A stretch of 64,000 bases of DNA. It comes from an uncultured Bacteroidales bacterium (GTDB taxonomy: Bacteria; Bacteroidota; Bacteroidia; Bacteroidales; UBA932). The DNA is taken from assembly GCA_934667175.1 (NCBI GenBank), contig CAKULN010000002.1, positions 79,861 through 143,860 on the forward strand, read 5' to 3'. The notes beneath the pieces were generated by a model that worked only from the letters and a program-made list of their open reading frames with translations, was not told the origin of the DNA and did no database searches. The position numbers and the translations under genes are program-made. Shown in pieces: positions 27,132 through 35,035 of the stretch; position 1 is the stretch's first letter, and the number at the start of each line of letters is the position of its first letter.

Positions 27132-28632
27132 CGGTGGGTTTAAAGAAATAAGTATTACACAGTTCCATCAACTGCTCTTGGGAGAGATTTGCGATGCCTG
27201 TGGACTGAATCATGGAGTATTCGGGTTTGTTTTTGCCTATTACAAACTTGCGTTCTTTACCGTTGATGTTGGCCAGTAGATGGTAGTTCCCTTTATATGT
27301 CTGCTCGACGCGCACGTTTGTGTAATGTTGACCATAGATGTCAAAGGATAATGAGGCTTTTTTGCGATCCGTGAAGCCCCAGTTTTCAAGATGCCCGTTG
27401 AGTGTGGTTTCCACGGCGCTTATCCATTGTTCTTTCACATTGTGCCTTTCTGCAAAGCTTCTGAATTGTGCCACTGCCTCCGCGACCTGCCGGATGATTG
27501 ATTCCGATCTTCGGATGCCATTATCCTTGGCCATGGAGAGCGCGTCGTCTTTAGTGTGCCCGTACAACTTGCCTCGCATTGTCAGACAGTGTGTCATCTC
27601 CGGGAGATAACCTCCGATGTTAAAGATGTATGTCAAGTCGTAGGCTGGAGCAAGGCGCCACTTACCTTCCCTGTCCATCAGGAAAGAAAAGTTCTTGTTG
27701 TGGTCATCGGTGTTGTTAGCGAGTATGTTGAACACCATGCGCCGGAACACTTCTTCCTGGGTCAATTCCGGAAGACGCATCTTCCTGCAAACCGCCAGAA
27801 GTTTCTCGTAGCTGTCGGCTTCCGGGAAGAGGGCGGCGAGAGTTTGAGTGTGTAACTTGTGTTCGCCCTCGCGGTCAAAGCGTTGTGTAACGAAGTGGCG
27901 CTTTCCATCTACTTCTATCAACCGGCAGGGTGTCATTTCGATGCCAGCGGCTGTTGCCATTTCATAGTAAGCCATCTCAAGTTCGGCAGAGGATCGCTCA
28001 GGATCTCCGAACTTTAGAATGCAGTATTCGAAACCATTGTGTCCGGCAATTTGTCCGCTTCGCACTTCACCCGTCATCGGGTTTACGGCAATGATTGCCT
28101 TTGGCTGGCGACCTCCAGCGGAAGTGCCGACGGCAATCAGCGACTGCATCGTAAGTGTTTCCTCAGGCTTTATTTGGACGTTTTCCCGTTCCATGAATAT
28201 GCGTCCGGCCAATTCTGCGAGGGCCTGAATGTTGATGCTTTCAGAACCGCTTATTCCTGATGTCTCTGGTTCAAACTCTAAGGCTCCCATTCCTCGCTTT
28301 CCGATGAATGTCAAAATGTCTAGAGGCGTTATCTCCTGATTTCGTATGTTATTCTCGATTCTCCAACATTCGAAGACCTGATTCCCCCAGGCGTCTGGAA
28401 GTGAGTCGGCAAGAAACGGTGGCAGTTTGCGGTAAATCTTCGATTCCCTATCTCCCATGATAGGCCTGCGGCTTGCCGGTGCATTGATCGATGCTATGAG
28501 TGGAAATGCATCGATATTTCCTTGCAGAAAGCCTCTGTTGTACTCAAAATAACTGATCCCACGTCTGTCATCCCACGACAGGCGTCCGATTTCTTGTTCC
28601 CATAAGAGAATTCTCAGTGACCTTGTAATCAT
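27124..28632 (-). CDS. hipA: HipA-type serine/threonine kinase toxin
   Basis: A 502-residue HipA family kinase, longer than the roughly 440 of E. coli HipA. The N-terminal subdomain shows GRLSWDDRRGISYFEYNRGF and PPFLADSLPDAWGNQVF. The kinase core has GFEYCILKFGD for nucleotide binding, EMTPCRLIEVDGKRHFVTQR, and the catalytic loop NNTDDHNKNFSFLMD (about 310-325), followed by LAPAYDLTYIFN. HipA toxins phosphorylate aminoacyl-tRNA synthetases and induce dormancy. It overlaps the antitoxin gene by 4 nt (ATGA). Its last codons lie in an arm of the hairpin element. GAATAT hexamers are sparser here than in neighbours, which hints at separate acquisition. Confidence 0.92.
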   Translation of the reverse strand: MITRSLRILLWEQEIGRLSWDDRRGISYFEYNRGFLQGNIDAFPLIASINAPASRRPIMGDRESKIYRKLPPFLADSLPDAWGNQVFECWRIENNIRNQEITPLDILTFIGKRGMGALEFEPETSGISGSESINIQALAELAGRIFMERENVQIKPEETLTMQSLIAVGTSAGGRQPKAIIAVNPMTGEVRSGQIAGHNGFEYCILKFGDPERSSAELEMAYYEMATAAGIEMTPCRLIEVDGKRHFVTQRFDREGEHKLHTQTLAALFPEADSYEKLLAVCRKMRLPELTQEEVFRRMVFNILANNTDDHNKNFSFLMDREGKWRLAPAYDLTYIFNIGGYLPEMTHCLTMRGKLYGHTKDDALSMAKDNGIRRSESIIRQVAEAVAQFRSFAERHNVKEQWISAVETTLNGHLENWGFTDRKKASLSFDIYGQHYTNVRVEQTYKGNYHLLANINGKERKFVIGKNKPEYSMIQSTGIANLSQEQLMELCNTYFFKPTAE

Positions 28633-28937
28633 CTCTGTCGGTGCCTTATTCGTTGAACCTTTTTCCCCTCGTTGACGAGGTATGCCGATTCTGGCAACTC
28701 TGGTAGGATGTCCTCCAGCTGTTCAGCGCAGCCAATCGCCTTCATCAGCAGGAGAAATGTTCCGAGCGACATATTTCCTGCTTTGCCGGTCTCGAACTTA
28801 TGGATGGTGTTGATGGTTATGCCGGACTGCTCGGCCACATCTTTCTGGGTCATTTCAGATCTTAGCCGATAGTCCTTGAACCGTCGTCCAAGCATCGCGA
28901 TCAATTCCGGGATGGAATATTCGTAATAATCAATCAT
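28629..28937 (-). CDS. hipB: HipB-like XRE-family antitoxin
   Basis: A 102-residue DNA-binding protein with a helix-turn-helix at about residues 20-75 (RLRSEMTQKDVAEQSGITIN, TIHKFETGKAGNMSLGTFLL). It precedes and overlaps hipA, the classic antitoxin-toxin order. It is expected to neutralise HipA and repress its own promoter. A 17-bp inverted repeat in the leader (28954-29008) is the likely operator. The basic tail (GKKVQRIRHRQR) is longer than the fold requires. Confidence 0.9.
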   Translation of the reverse strand: MIDYYEYSIPELIAMLGRRFKDYRLRSEMTQKDVAEQSGITINTIHKFETGKAGNMSLGTFLLLMKAIGCAEQLEDILPELPESAYLVNEGKKVQRIRHRQR

Positions 28938-28953
28938 AATCTTTTTTTTATAT

Positions 28954-29008
28954 TATCGCAAACGATGAATTAATTGTATTTTTAATAGTTTATTCATCTT
29001 TTGCGATA
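28954..29008 (-). promoter_or_regulatory. Putative HipB operator (17-bp inverted repeat)
   Basis: TATCGCAAACGATGAAT (28954-28970) and the reverse complement of TATCGCAAAAGATGAAT (28992-29008) differ at one base and are separated by 21 AT-rich bases. They lie just downstream of the predicted transcription start of hipBA. Paired sites of this kind are bound by HipB dimers in known systems. Confidence 0.75.
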
Positions 29009-29017
29009 AGTTATCTA

Positions 29018-29048
29018 CAAAGATATATGATTTTTCAATATAAAGAAA
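29018..29048 (-). promoter_or_regulatory. hipBA promoter
   Basis: On the minus strand a perfect TATCTTTG minus-7 element (29025-29018) is preceded by TTTC (29048-29045) with 19 nt between. Predicted start near 29012, so transcription enters the operator pair within a few bases. Confidence 0.65.
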
Positions 29049-29090
29049 ATTGGACCGAAATTTCTTACATGTCATTCGGACCACCCCTCT

Positions 29091-29228
29091 CGGTCACTGA
29101 GCCTGTCGAAGTGACCGAGCCTGTCGAAGTGCCCTATCCTATGGTTCGACAAGCTCACCAACCATCGAAGTAACCAGAACCGCTTCGGTCACTGAGCTTG
29201 CCGAAGTGACCGGTCCTATCGAAGTGGC
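29091..29228. repeat. REP-like palindromes between hipBA and the SGNH gene
   Basis: One complete unit (GGTCACTGAGCCTGTCGAAG then TGACC, from 29092), an abutting partial unit (to about 29134), a variant inverted unit with flanking ATGGTT/AACCAT (29141-29165) and another unit (29187-29211) with a partial tail. Spacing is irregular, unlike the other arrays. No gene fits in this interval. Confidence 0.8.
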
Positions 29229-29240
29229 CTCCAGTTCAAC

Positions 29241-30158
29241 TTATTCAGCCCTGAACCCCGGGGCCAGGCATCTGAGCCATGCGATGAGGGCTTGCCCGAG
29301 CCTCTCATGTCCCTCGTCAGTCGGATGGAGCCTGTCCGCGTCCCGTGGAAAATATTCCTTCTGCGAACGGTTGAGCGGGAATATTCCTGAAATTGCGTTG
29401 AGGTCGATCACCGGGACGGCCCAGACGTTTCCCGCTTCCTTGACGGCATTGATGTAGGCGTCAACATATTCCCCACACCTGTTGGTGTAGTTCTCGTCCG
29501 GCTGGATGTTGGTCTCGCCGAACTTCGCATAGCCTCGGTGCAGCGGAGTCATCAGGATGATCTGCTGATGAGGGTACATGTTCTTGAGCGAGTCGAGCGC
29601 CATGTTGATCCGCCCCTTGAATGTACTTTGATCGAGGTTGAGGGTCCTGTGTCTTCTCGTCTGCATCGACTTAGGCTCGCCATTCGCAGCCTCCACTTGG
29701 ACATATTCCTCGGTGAACCATTCCCCGATCGGCACTCCGGAGTTGAAGTCGTTTGTTCCCATCAGGATGAGTATCGCGTCGATGTCGTCTCCATACTCGC
29801 TTTTCAGCCTGTTCGCCTGTGGAAGAACCTCATTCCATTGCTGTCCGTTTTGAGCCACGACGCAAGGAACAATCCCGATCTCCCGTGCCATGTACCAGTA
29901 GTATTTCTCCGGCCCGTTCGCCACCTGCGGATCCGAGATCGAGTCTCCGATGATCCCGACCCTCGCCCCGTACCACGGATGGGTTGTGTCCACAGCCTGT
30001 CCATCTGTCTGGCGCTTGCCTTTTTCTGCAGCGGTGCGTTCATCCCTTTCGGTCGCTGAGCCTGCCGAAGCGTCCGTTCCCGACATTCCATATGTGTGTA
30101 CTCCGTTCACCAAAAGCGTTGCCATCAAGGCCGCTCCGAATCTTAATGCTAATCTCAT
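29241..30158 (-). CDS. SGNH/GDSL-type hydrolase, exported
   Basis: A 305-residue protein with a signal peptide (LALRFGAALMATLLVNGVHT). It has the SGNH blocks: Ser in VGIIGDSISDPQ (about 69), NGQQWNEV, Asn in ILMGTNDF, and the Asp-His pair in DADRLHPTDEGH near residue 277. Such enzymes are esterases or deacetylases, often acting on acylated glycans. Residues about 21-50, between signal peptide and catalytic domain, include SAGSATERDE, encoded by a REP-like palindrome (30051-30072). This linker looks expanded by repeat insertion. It stands alone between hipBA and the hut operon; substrate unknown. Confidence 0.85.
   Translation of the reverse strand: MRLALRFGAALMATLLVNGVHTYGMSGTDASAGSATERDERTAAEKGKRQTDGQAVDTTHPWYGARVGIIGDSISDPQVANGPEKYYWYMAREIGIVPCVVAQNGQQWNEVLPQANRLKSEYGDDIDAILILMGTNDFNSGVPIGEWFTEEYVQVEAANGEPKSMQTRRHRTLNLDQSTFKGRINMALDSLKNMYPHQQIILMTPLHRGYAKFGETNIQPDENYTNRCGEYVDAYINAVKEAGNVWAVPVIDLNAISGIFPLNRSQKEYFPRDADRLHPTDEGHERLGQALIAWLRCLAPGFRAE
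30051..30072 (-). repeat. REP-like palindrome inside the SGNH gene
   Basis: Twenty-two bases (plus strand GGTCGCTGAGCCTGCCGAAG then CG) match the intergenic REP unit. They are read in frame on the minus strand in the linker after the signal peptide. Confidence 0.85.
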
Positions 30159-30202
30159 AATAGCGTGATATGAAAGAAATTGATTTTCAGTTTGTTATGT
30201 AT

Positions 30203-30232
30203 TTGTCTTTGGCCGTAATCAACTAAAGACAA
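30203..30232 (-). terminator. Possible terminator of the hut operon
   Basis: Arms TTGTCTTT (30203-30210) and AAAGACAA (30225-30232) enclose 14 nt in the gap after hutI. The stem is AT-rich and has no long U-run, so this is weak. Confidence 0.3.
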
Positions 30233-30270
30233 GTAGGTATTTAGTTATTATTGAATATGTTACTCATCAC

Positions 30271-31530
30271 TTATTGAGAATCAATCAGTGACGTGTTTGC
30301 CTTGCGTCCCCGGAGGAGTACCTTGCTGATGAACGGGGTCTGGTGGCAGTACGGGATGAAGGCGAGGGACGGGACGGGCTTCGTAACGATCAGGTTTGCG
30401 AGTTTGCCGACGGTGACCGAGCCCAAGTCCTCCGCGACACCCATCGCGTAGGCGGAGTTCAGGGTGCAGGCGTTGAAGGACTGGGCCGGGGTCAGGCGCA
30501 TTCTTATGCACCCTAAGGCCATCACGAAACGCATGTCACCGGAAGGGGAGGAGCCGGGGTTGTAGTCCGAGGCCAGAGCTATGCCGAGACCCGCGCTGAC
30601 ATATTCCCTGGCCCTGCCGTAGGGGATACCGAGGAAGAAAGACGATCCGGGAAGCATCGTTGGCATTGTGCGTGAGTCTCTTAGCGCTTCGATCTCCGCA
30701 TCTGTGGTGCGCTCAAGGTGATCGACCGAAAGGGCATTGTGCTTCACGGCCACCTGCACGCCGCCCGAACAGGCCAGCTCGTTGGCGTGGATTTTCGGGA
30801 TGAGACCGTAACGCTCACCGACTGAAAGGATGCGGTCCGTCTCGGAAACGGTGAAGAAACCCTCATCGCAGAACACGTCGACATATTCGGCAAGCCCTTC
30901 GGCGGCGACTGCGGGGATCATCTCCTCGCAGACGAGGTTGACATATTCATTCTGTCTGCCTCTGAAGGCTCTGCCGACGGCGTGGGCACCGAGGAATGCC
31001 GCCTTGATGGTTGCCGGGGACTCGTTCTTGACGCGGCGGATCACCCGGAGCATCTTCAGCTCGTCCTCTGTCGTGAGACCGTAGCCGCTCTTGATTTCAA
31101 TCGCGCCGCTCCCTTTGGCGATCATCTCCCGGACGCGGGTCATTGTCTGTGAATATAATTCCTCCTCGCTCGTGCGGTGGAGCAGGTCAGCGGAGTTGAG
31201 GATTCCGCCTCCGCGGGCGGCTATCTCCTCGTAGCTCAGGCCGTTGATCTTGTCGATGAACTCCTGCTCACGGGTCCCAGCGTAGCAGATGTGGGTGTGG
31301 GAGTCGCAGAAGGTCGGCATCACCATACCGCCTTCAGCGTCAATAACCTCATCCTGTGGCCCAGCTGCCGGACACTCGGACATATTCCCGAATCCTGAGA
31401 TCCTTTCGCCCTCGATTGTGAGATAGGCGTCCCTCAACGAGCCGACCTCGTCCATTTCGGTGCCCCGCTTGCGCAGGACACCTTCGGGAACGATTCCGAC
31501 CAGTTCGCCTAAGTTGGTGATTATGGTCAT
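30271..31530 (-). CDS. hutI: Imidazolonepropionase
   Basis: A 419-residue cytoplasmic amidohydrolase that opens imidazolonepropionate to N-formimino-glutamate, the third step of histidine breakdown. Family features are MPTFCDSHTHICYAGTREQE (metal His-x-His), GGGILNSADLLHRTSEEEL, EIKSGYGLTTEDELKMLRVI, FLGAHAVG, KIHANELACSGG and ALASDYNPGSSPSG. Length is normal. The start overlaps the hutH stop by 4 nt, and it is last in the ftcD-hutU-hutH-hutI operon. Confidence 0.97.
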   Translation of the reverse strand: MTIITNLGELVGIVPEGVLRKRGTEMDEVGSLRDAYLTIEGERISGFGNMSECPAAGPQDEVIDAEGGMVMPTFCDSHTHICYAGTREQEFIDKINGLSYEEIAARGGGILNSADLLHRTSEEELYSQTMTRVREMIAKGSGAIEIKSGYGLTTEDELKMLRVIRRVKNESPATIKAAFLGAHAVGRAFRGRQNEYVNLVCEEMIPAVAAEGLAEYVDVFCDEGFFTVSETDRILSVGERYGLIPKIHANELACSGGVQVAVKHNALSVDHLERTTDAEIEALRDSRTMPTMLPGSSFFLGIPYGRAREYVSAGLGIALASDYNPGSSPSGDMRFVMALGCIRMRLTPAQSFNACTLNSAYAMGVAEDLGSVTVGKLANLIVTKPVPSLAFIPYCHQTPFISKVLLRGRKANTSLIDSQ

Positions 31531-33008
31531 CTTATGAACTCGATGGATTTCTGGATGAGCGGGTGCATGTAGACATCATCGCTGATGAACGGCACGGCCT
31601 TGCGGTAGTCATTGAATATCCCCTCGATGGTCTCGGAGGACTTGTTGCCGGCGAGCTGATGTCTGAAATCGAGCGCCTGCGCTGCGTTGAACAATTCAAT
31701 GGCAAGCACTTCCTCGCAGTTGTCAACCACACGCACAAGTTTTGTGGCAGCGTTCGAGCCCATGCTCACGTGATCCTCCTGCCCCTGTGAGGACGGGATC
31801 GAATCCACGGACGCAGGCCAGCAGAGCCCCTTGTTCTGGCTCACGATTGAGGCCGCCGTGTACTGCGGAATCATGAATCCGCTGTTCAGGCCTGGAGTCG
31901 CCACCAAGAATTTCGGTAGACCACGCTGACCGGAAATCAATCTGTAAATACGTCTCTCTGAAATGTTTGCGAGTTCGGATATCGCGATCGCCAGAGTGTC
32001 CATCGGGATTGCGATAGGCTCCCCGTGGAAGTTGCCAGCGGAGATGATCATGTCCTCGTCCGGGAATACGTTCGGGTTGTCCGTCGCGCTGTTTATCTCG
32101 TTCTCGATCACCGACTCCACGTAGCGGATATTGTCCTTGACCGCCCCGTGAACCTGCGGAATGCAGCGGAATGAATATGGGTCCTGAACGTGCTCCTTGT
32201 GGTTCTTGATCAGCTCACTGCCCTCAAGCAGGGTCATAAATCTGGCTGCCGTGTCGATCTGTCCCTTGTGAGGGCGAAGCTGATGAGTCAGCGGCAGGAA
32301 CGGCTCGATGCGGCCATCGTAAGCCTCCAAAGACATCGCCCCGATCCTGTCCGCCCATTCAGAAAGCCTGTGGCACTGGATTAGAGACCAGATGGCGTGC
32401 GCGCTCATAAACTGCGTTCCGTTCAGAAGCGCAAGACCTTCCTTGGACTGAAGGCTGATCGGCTTCCAACCCATCTCGTCCCAGACCTCCTTGCTCGGCC
32501 TTACCTTGCCCTTGTAGAGAACCTCTCCGAGTCCGATCAGCGGAAGGCTGAGGTGGGCGAGGGGAGCGAGGTCTCCGGACGCGCCCAGAGATCCCTGCTG
32601 GTAGACAACCGGCAGGATGTCGTTGTTGAACATGTCCAGAAGCCTCTGTACTGTAATTAATTGCGCTCCGGAATGCCCGTATGACAGGGACTGAGCCTTC
32701 AGCAAAAGCATCAGCCTCACGATCTGCGGACGTACCGTCTCTCCGGTTCCGCAGGCGTGGGACATCACCAGATTGTGCTGGAGCTGCGAAAGTTGGTCGG
32801 CAGGGATGGTCACGTTGCACAGCGAGCCGAAGCCTGTGGTAACACCATAGACCGGACGGTCTATGTCCTCCATCTTGCTGTCCAAGTATTTACGGCATTT
32901 CTCGATGGCCGCCACGGCCTCAGGGCCGAGCTCGACCCTTTCGTGGTCCTCAAGTATTGTTTTCAGCCGTGCAAGGCTGAGATGTTCGTGTGAGATGATG
33001 TGTGTCAT
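31527..33008 (-). CDS. hutH: Histidine ammonia-lyase
   Basis: A 493-residue cytoplasmic lyase converting histidine to urocanate and ammonia. The MIO-forming Ala-Ser-Gly lies in GSLGASGDLAPLAHLSLPLIG (cyclised Ser near 143). Other signatures are YGVTTGFGSLC, LLNGTQFMSAHAIWS, DPYSFRCIPQVHGA, ENEINSATDNPNVF, GNFHGEP and SSQGQEDHVSMGSNAA. Length fits the family (about 500). It overlaps both neighbours by 4 nt. Confidence 0.98.
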   Translation of the reverse strand: MTHIISHEHLSLARLKTILEDHERVELGPEAVAAIEKCRKYLDSKMEDIDRPVYGVTTGFGSLCNVTIPADQLSQLQHNLVMSHACGTGETVRPQIVRLMLLLKAQSLSYGHSGAQLITVQRLLDMFNNDILPVVYQQGSLGASGDLAPLAHLSLPLIGLGEVLYKGKVRPSKEVWDEMGWKPISLQSKEGLALLNGTQFMSAHAIWSLIQCHRLSEWADRIGAMSLEAYDGRIEPFLPLTHQLRPHKGQIDTAARFMTLLEGSELIKNHKEHVQDPYSFRCIPQVHGAVKDNIRYVESVIENEINSATDNPNVFPDEDMIISAGNFHGEPIAIPMDTLAIAISELANISERRIYRLISGQRGLPKFLVATPGLNSGFMIPQYTAASIVSQNKGLCWPASVDSIPSSQGQEDHVSMGSNAATKLVRVVDNCEEVLAIELFNAAQALDFRHQLAGNKSSETIEGIFNDYRKAVPFISDDVYMHPLIQKSIEFIR

Positions 33009-35035
33009 AGTTCTTCAATCGCTTTTCTGACAATGTTTTCGTCCGCAATGTTCGGTACGGTCACCTTGAGCTCAGGGGTGCGGCCCATTTCCCTCAGGAT
33101 GGCGTGTTCAGCACCCTCGTTGCGCGCCCAGCTGCGGCGGGCTATTCCGTTGTTCACGTCCCAGAACAGCATCTGGGTGATGTGCCTGTCTGAATCGGCA
33201 GATCCGTCGATCACCATTCCGAAGCCTCCGTTGATCACCTCGCCCCAGCCGACTCCGCCACCGTTGTGGATTGAAACCCAGGTGGCTCCTCGGAAACCGT
33301 CACCGATGACGTTCTGGATTGCCATGTCTGCGGTGAACCGTGATCCGTCGTAGATGTTGGAGGTCTCGCGGAACGGTGAATCGGTTCCGGACACGTCGTG
33401 ATGGTCGCGGCCAAGCACGATCGGAGCTGAGATTTCACCCTTGCGGATGGCCTCGTTGAAGGCGAGGGCGATCTTGGTTCTGCCCTCGCAGTCAGCGTAG
33501 AGGATGCGTGCCTGCGAACCTACCACGAGGTTGTTCCTGCCTGCCTCCTCTATCCAATGAATATTATCGTTCAGCTGCCCCTGAATCTCCTCAGGTGCAG
33601 TCTCAAGTTCCTTTTTAAGAATATTCACGGCTATCTCGTCGGACTTGGCGAGGTCTTCCGGCCTCTCGCTCATGCAGACCCAGCGGAACGGACCGAAACC
33701 GTAGTCGAAATAGAGCGGCCCCATGATGTCCTGAACGTAGGACGGATAGCGGAACGTGCCGTCGGCCTTGAGTATGTCCGCCCCCGCCCTGGAGGATTCC
33801 AGAAGGAAGGCGTTGCCGTAGTCGAAGAAGTACATTCCCTTGGCTGACAGCTCGTTGATCGCGGCGACGTGCCTTCTCAACGATGCCTTTACAGCCTCGC
33901 GGAACTTCTCCGGCTCCTCGGCCATAATCTTGACGGACTCCTCGAATGACAGTCCGACAGGGTAGTAGCCACCCGCCCACGGATTGTGGAGCGAAGTCTG
34001 GTCCGAGCCAAGGTCCACAGGAATATTCTCGCCCGCGAGCCTCTCCCAGAGGTCCACGACGTTGCCCACGTAGGCCAGCGAGACGGTCTCCTTGCCATCC
34101 ATCGCCTTGCGGACGCGCGGGATGAGTTCGTCCAGATTCTCGTGCAGCTCATCGACCCAGCCTTGGTCGTAGCGTTTGCGGGCCGCCAGCGGATTGATCT
34201 CGGCGGTGACGCTCACGACTCCGGCGATGTCGCCGGCCTTTGGCTGGGCGCCTGACATCCCGCCGAGTCCAGCCGTCACGAAGAGCATTCCCTTCATGTT
34301 CTCCCTTGTCCCGACGATGCCTCTGGCTTTCAGCTGCTTGCGTGCCGCGTTCATCACGGTGATCGTCGTTCCGTGCACGATTCCCTGAGGACCGATGTAC
34401 ATGTACGATCCGGCTGTCATCTGGCCGTACTGCGACACTCCCAATGCGTTGAATCTTTCCCAGTCATCCTGCTTTGAATAGTTCGGGATGACCATTCCGT
34501 TGGTCACCACGACCCTCGGTGCGTCCTTGTGGCTTGGAAAAAGTCCCATCGGATGGCCGGAGTACATCGAGAGCGTCTGCTCGTCGGTCATCTCGGCCAA
34601 GTACTTCATCGTCAGCCGGTACTGCGCCCAGTTCTGGAATATCGCTCCGTTTCCTCCATAGATGATCAGCTCGTGCGGATGCTGCGCCACCCTCGGATCC
34701 AGATTGTTCTGGATCATCGCCATGATGGCAGCCGCCTGACGGCTCCGGCATGGATATTCATCAATAGGTCTGGCGTAGATGTCGTAGGACGGGCGGAAGC
34801 GGTACATATAGATTCGTCCGTAGTCCTTCAGCTCCTGGGCGAATTCCGGTGCCAGTTCAGCGTGGAATTTGGCCGGGAAATATCTCAGGGCGTTCTTCAG
34901 CGCCAGCACCTTCTCCTCAGCCGTGAGGATGTCCTTGCGCTTCGGGGCGTGGTTTATGGTCTTGTCATAAGGCTTAGGCTCCGGGAGCCTGTCCTGCGGA
35001 ATGCCCGCAAGTATCTCTTCCTGAAACTTATCCAT
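33005..35035 (-). CDS. hutU: Urocanate hydratase
   Basis: A 676-residue NAD-dependent enzyme turning urocanate into imidazolonepropionate. Motifs include YGGNGAIFQNWAQYRLTMKY, MYSGHPMGLFPSHKDAPRVV, GQMTAGSYMYIGPQGIVHGT, TAGLGGMSGAQPKAGDIAGV (NAD-binding Gly-rich stretch) and HNGGGVGWGEVINGGFGMVI. It belongs to the long form, more than 100 residues above the roughly 555 of Pseudomonas HutU. It overlaps ftcD by 8 nt and hutH by 4 nt, so translation is coupled. Confidence 0.97.
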   Translation of the reverse strand: MDKFQEEILAGIPQDRLPEPKPYDKTINHAPKRKDILTAEEKVLALKNALRYFPAKFHAELAPEFAQELKDYGRIYMYRFRPSYDIYARPIDEYPCRSRQAAAIMAMIQNNLDPRVAQHPHELIIYGGNGAIFQNWAQYRLTMKYLAEMTDEQTLSMYSGHPMGLFPSHKDAPRVVVTNGMVIPNYSKQDDWERFNALGVSQYGQMTAGSYMYIGPQGIVHGTTITVMNAARKQLKARGIVGTRENMKGMLFVTAGLGGMSGAQPKAGDIAGVVSVTAEINPLAARKRYDQGWVDELHENLDELIPRVRKAMDGKETVSLAYVGNVVDLWERLAGENIPVDLGSDQTSLHNPWAGGYYPVGLSFEESVKIMAEEPEKFREAVKASLRRHVAAINELSAKGMYFFDYGNAFLLESSRAGADILKADGTFRYPSYVQDIMGPLYFDYGFGPFRWVCMSERPEDLAKSDEIAVNILKKELETAPEEIQGQLNDNIHWIEEAGRNNLVVGSQARILYADCEGRTKIALAFNEAIRKGEISAPIVLGRDHHDVSGTDSPFRETSNIYDGSRFTADMAIQNVIGDGFRGATWVSIHNGGGVGWGEVINGGFGMVIDGSADSDRHITQMLFWDVNNGIARRSWARNEGAEHAILREMGRTPELKVTVPNIADENIVRKAIEEL

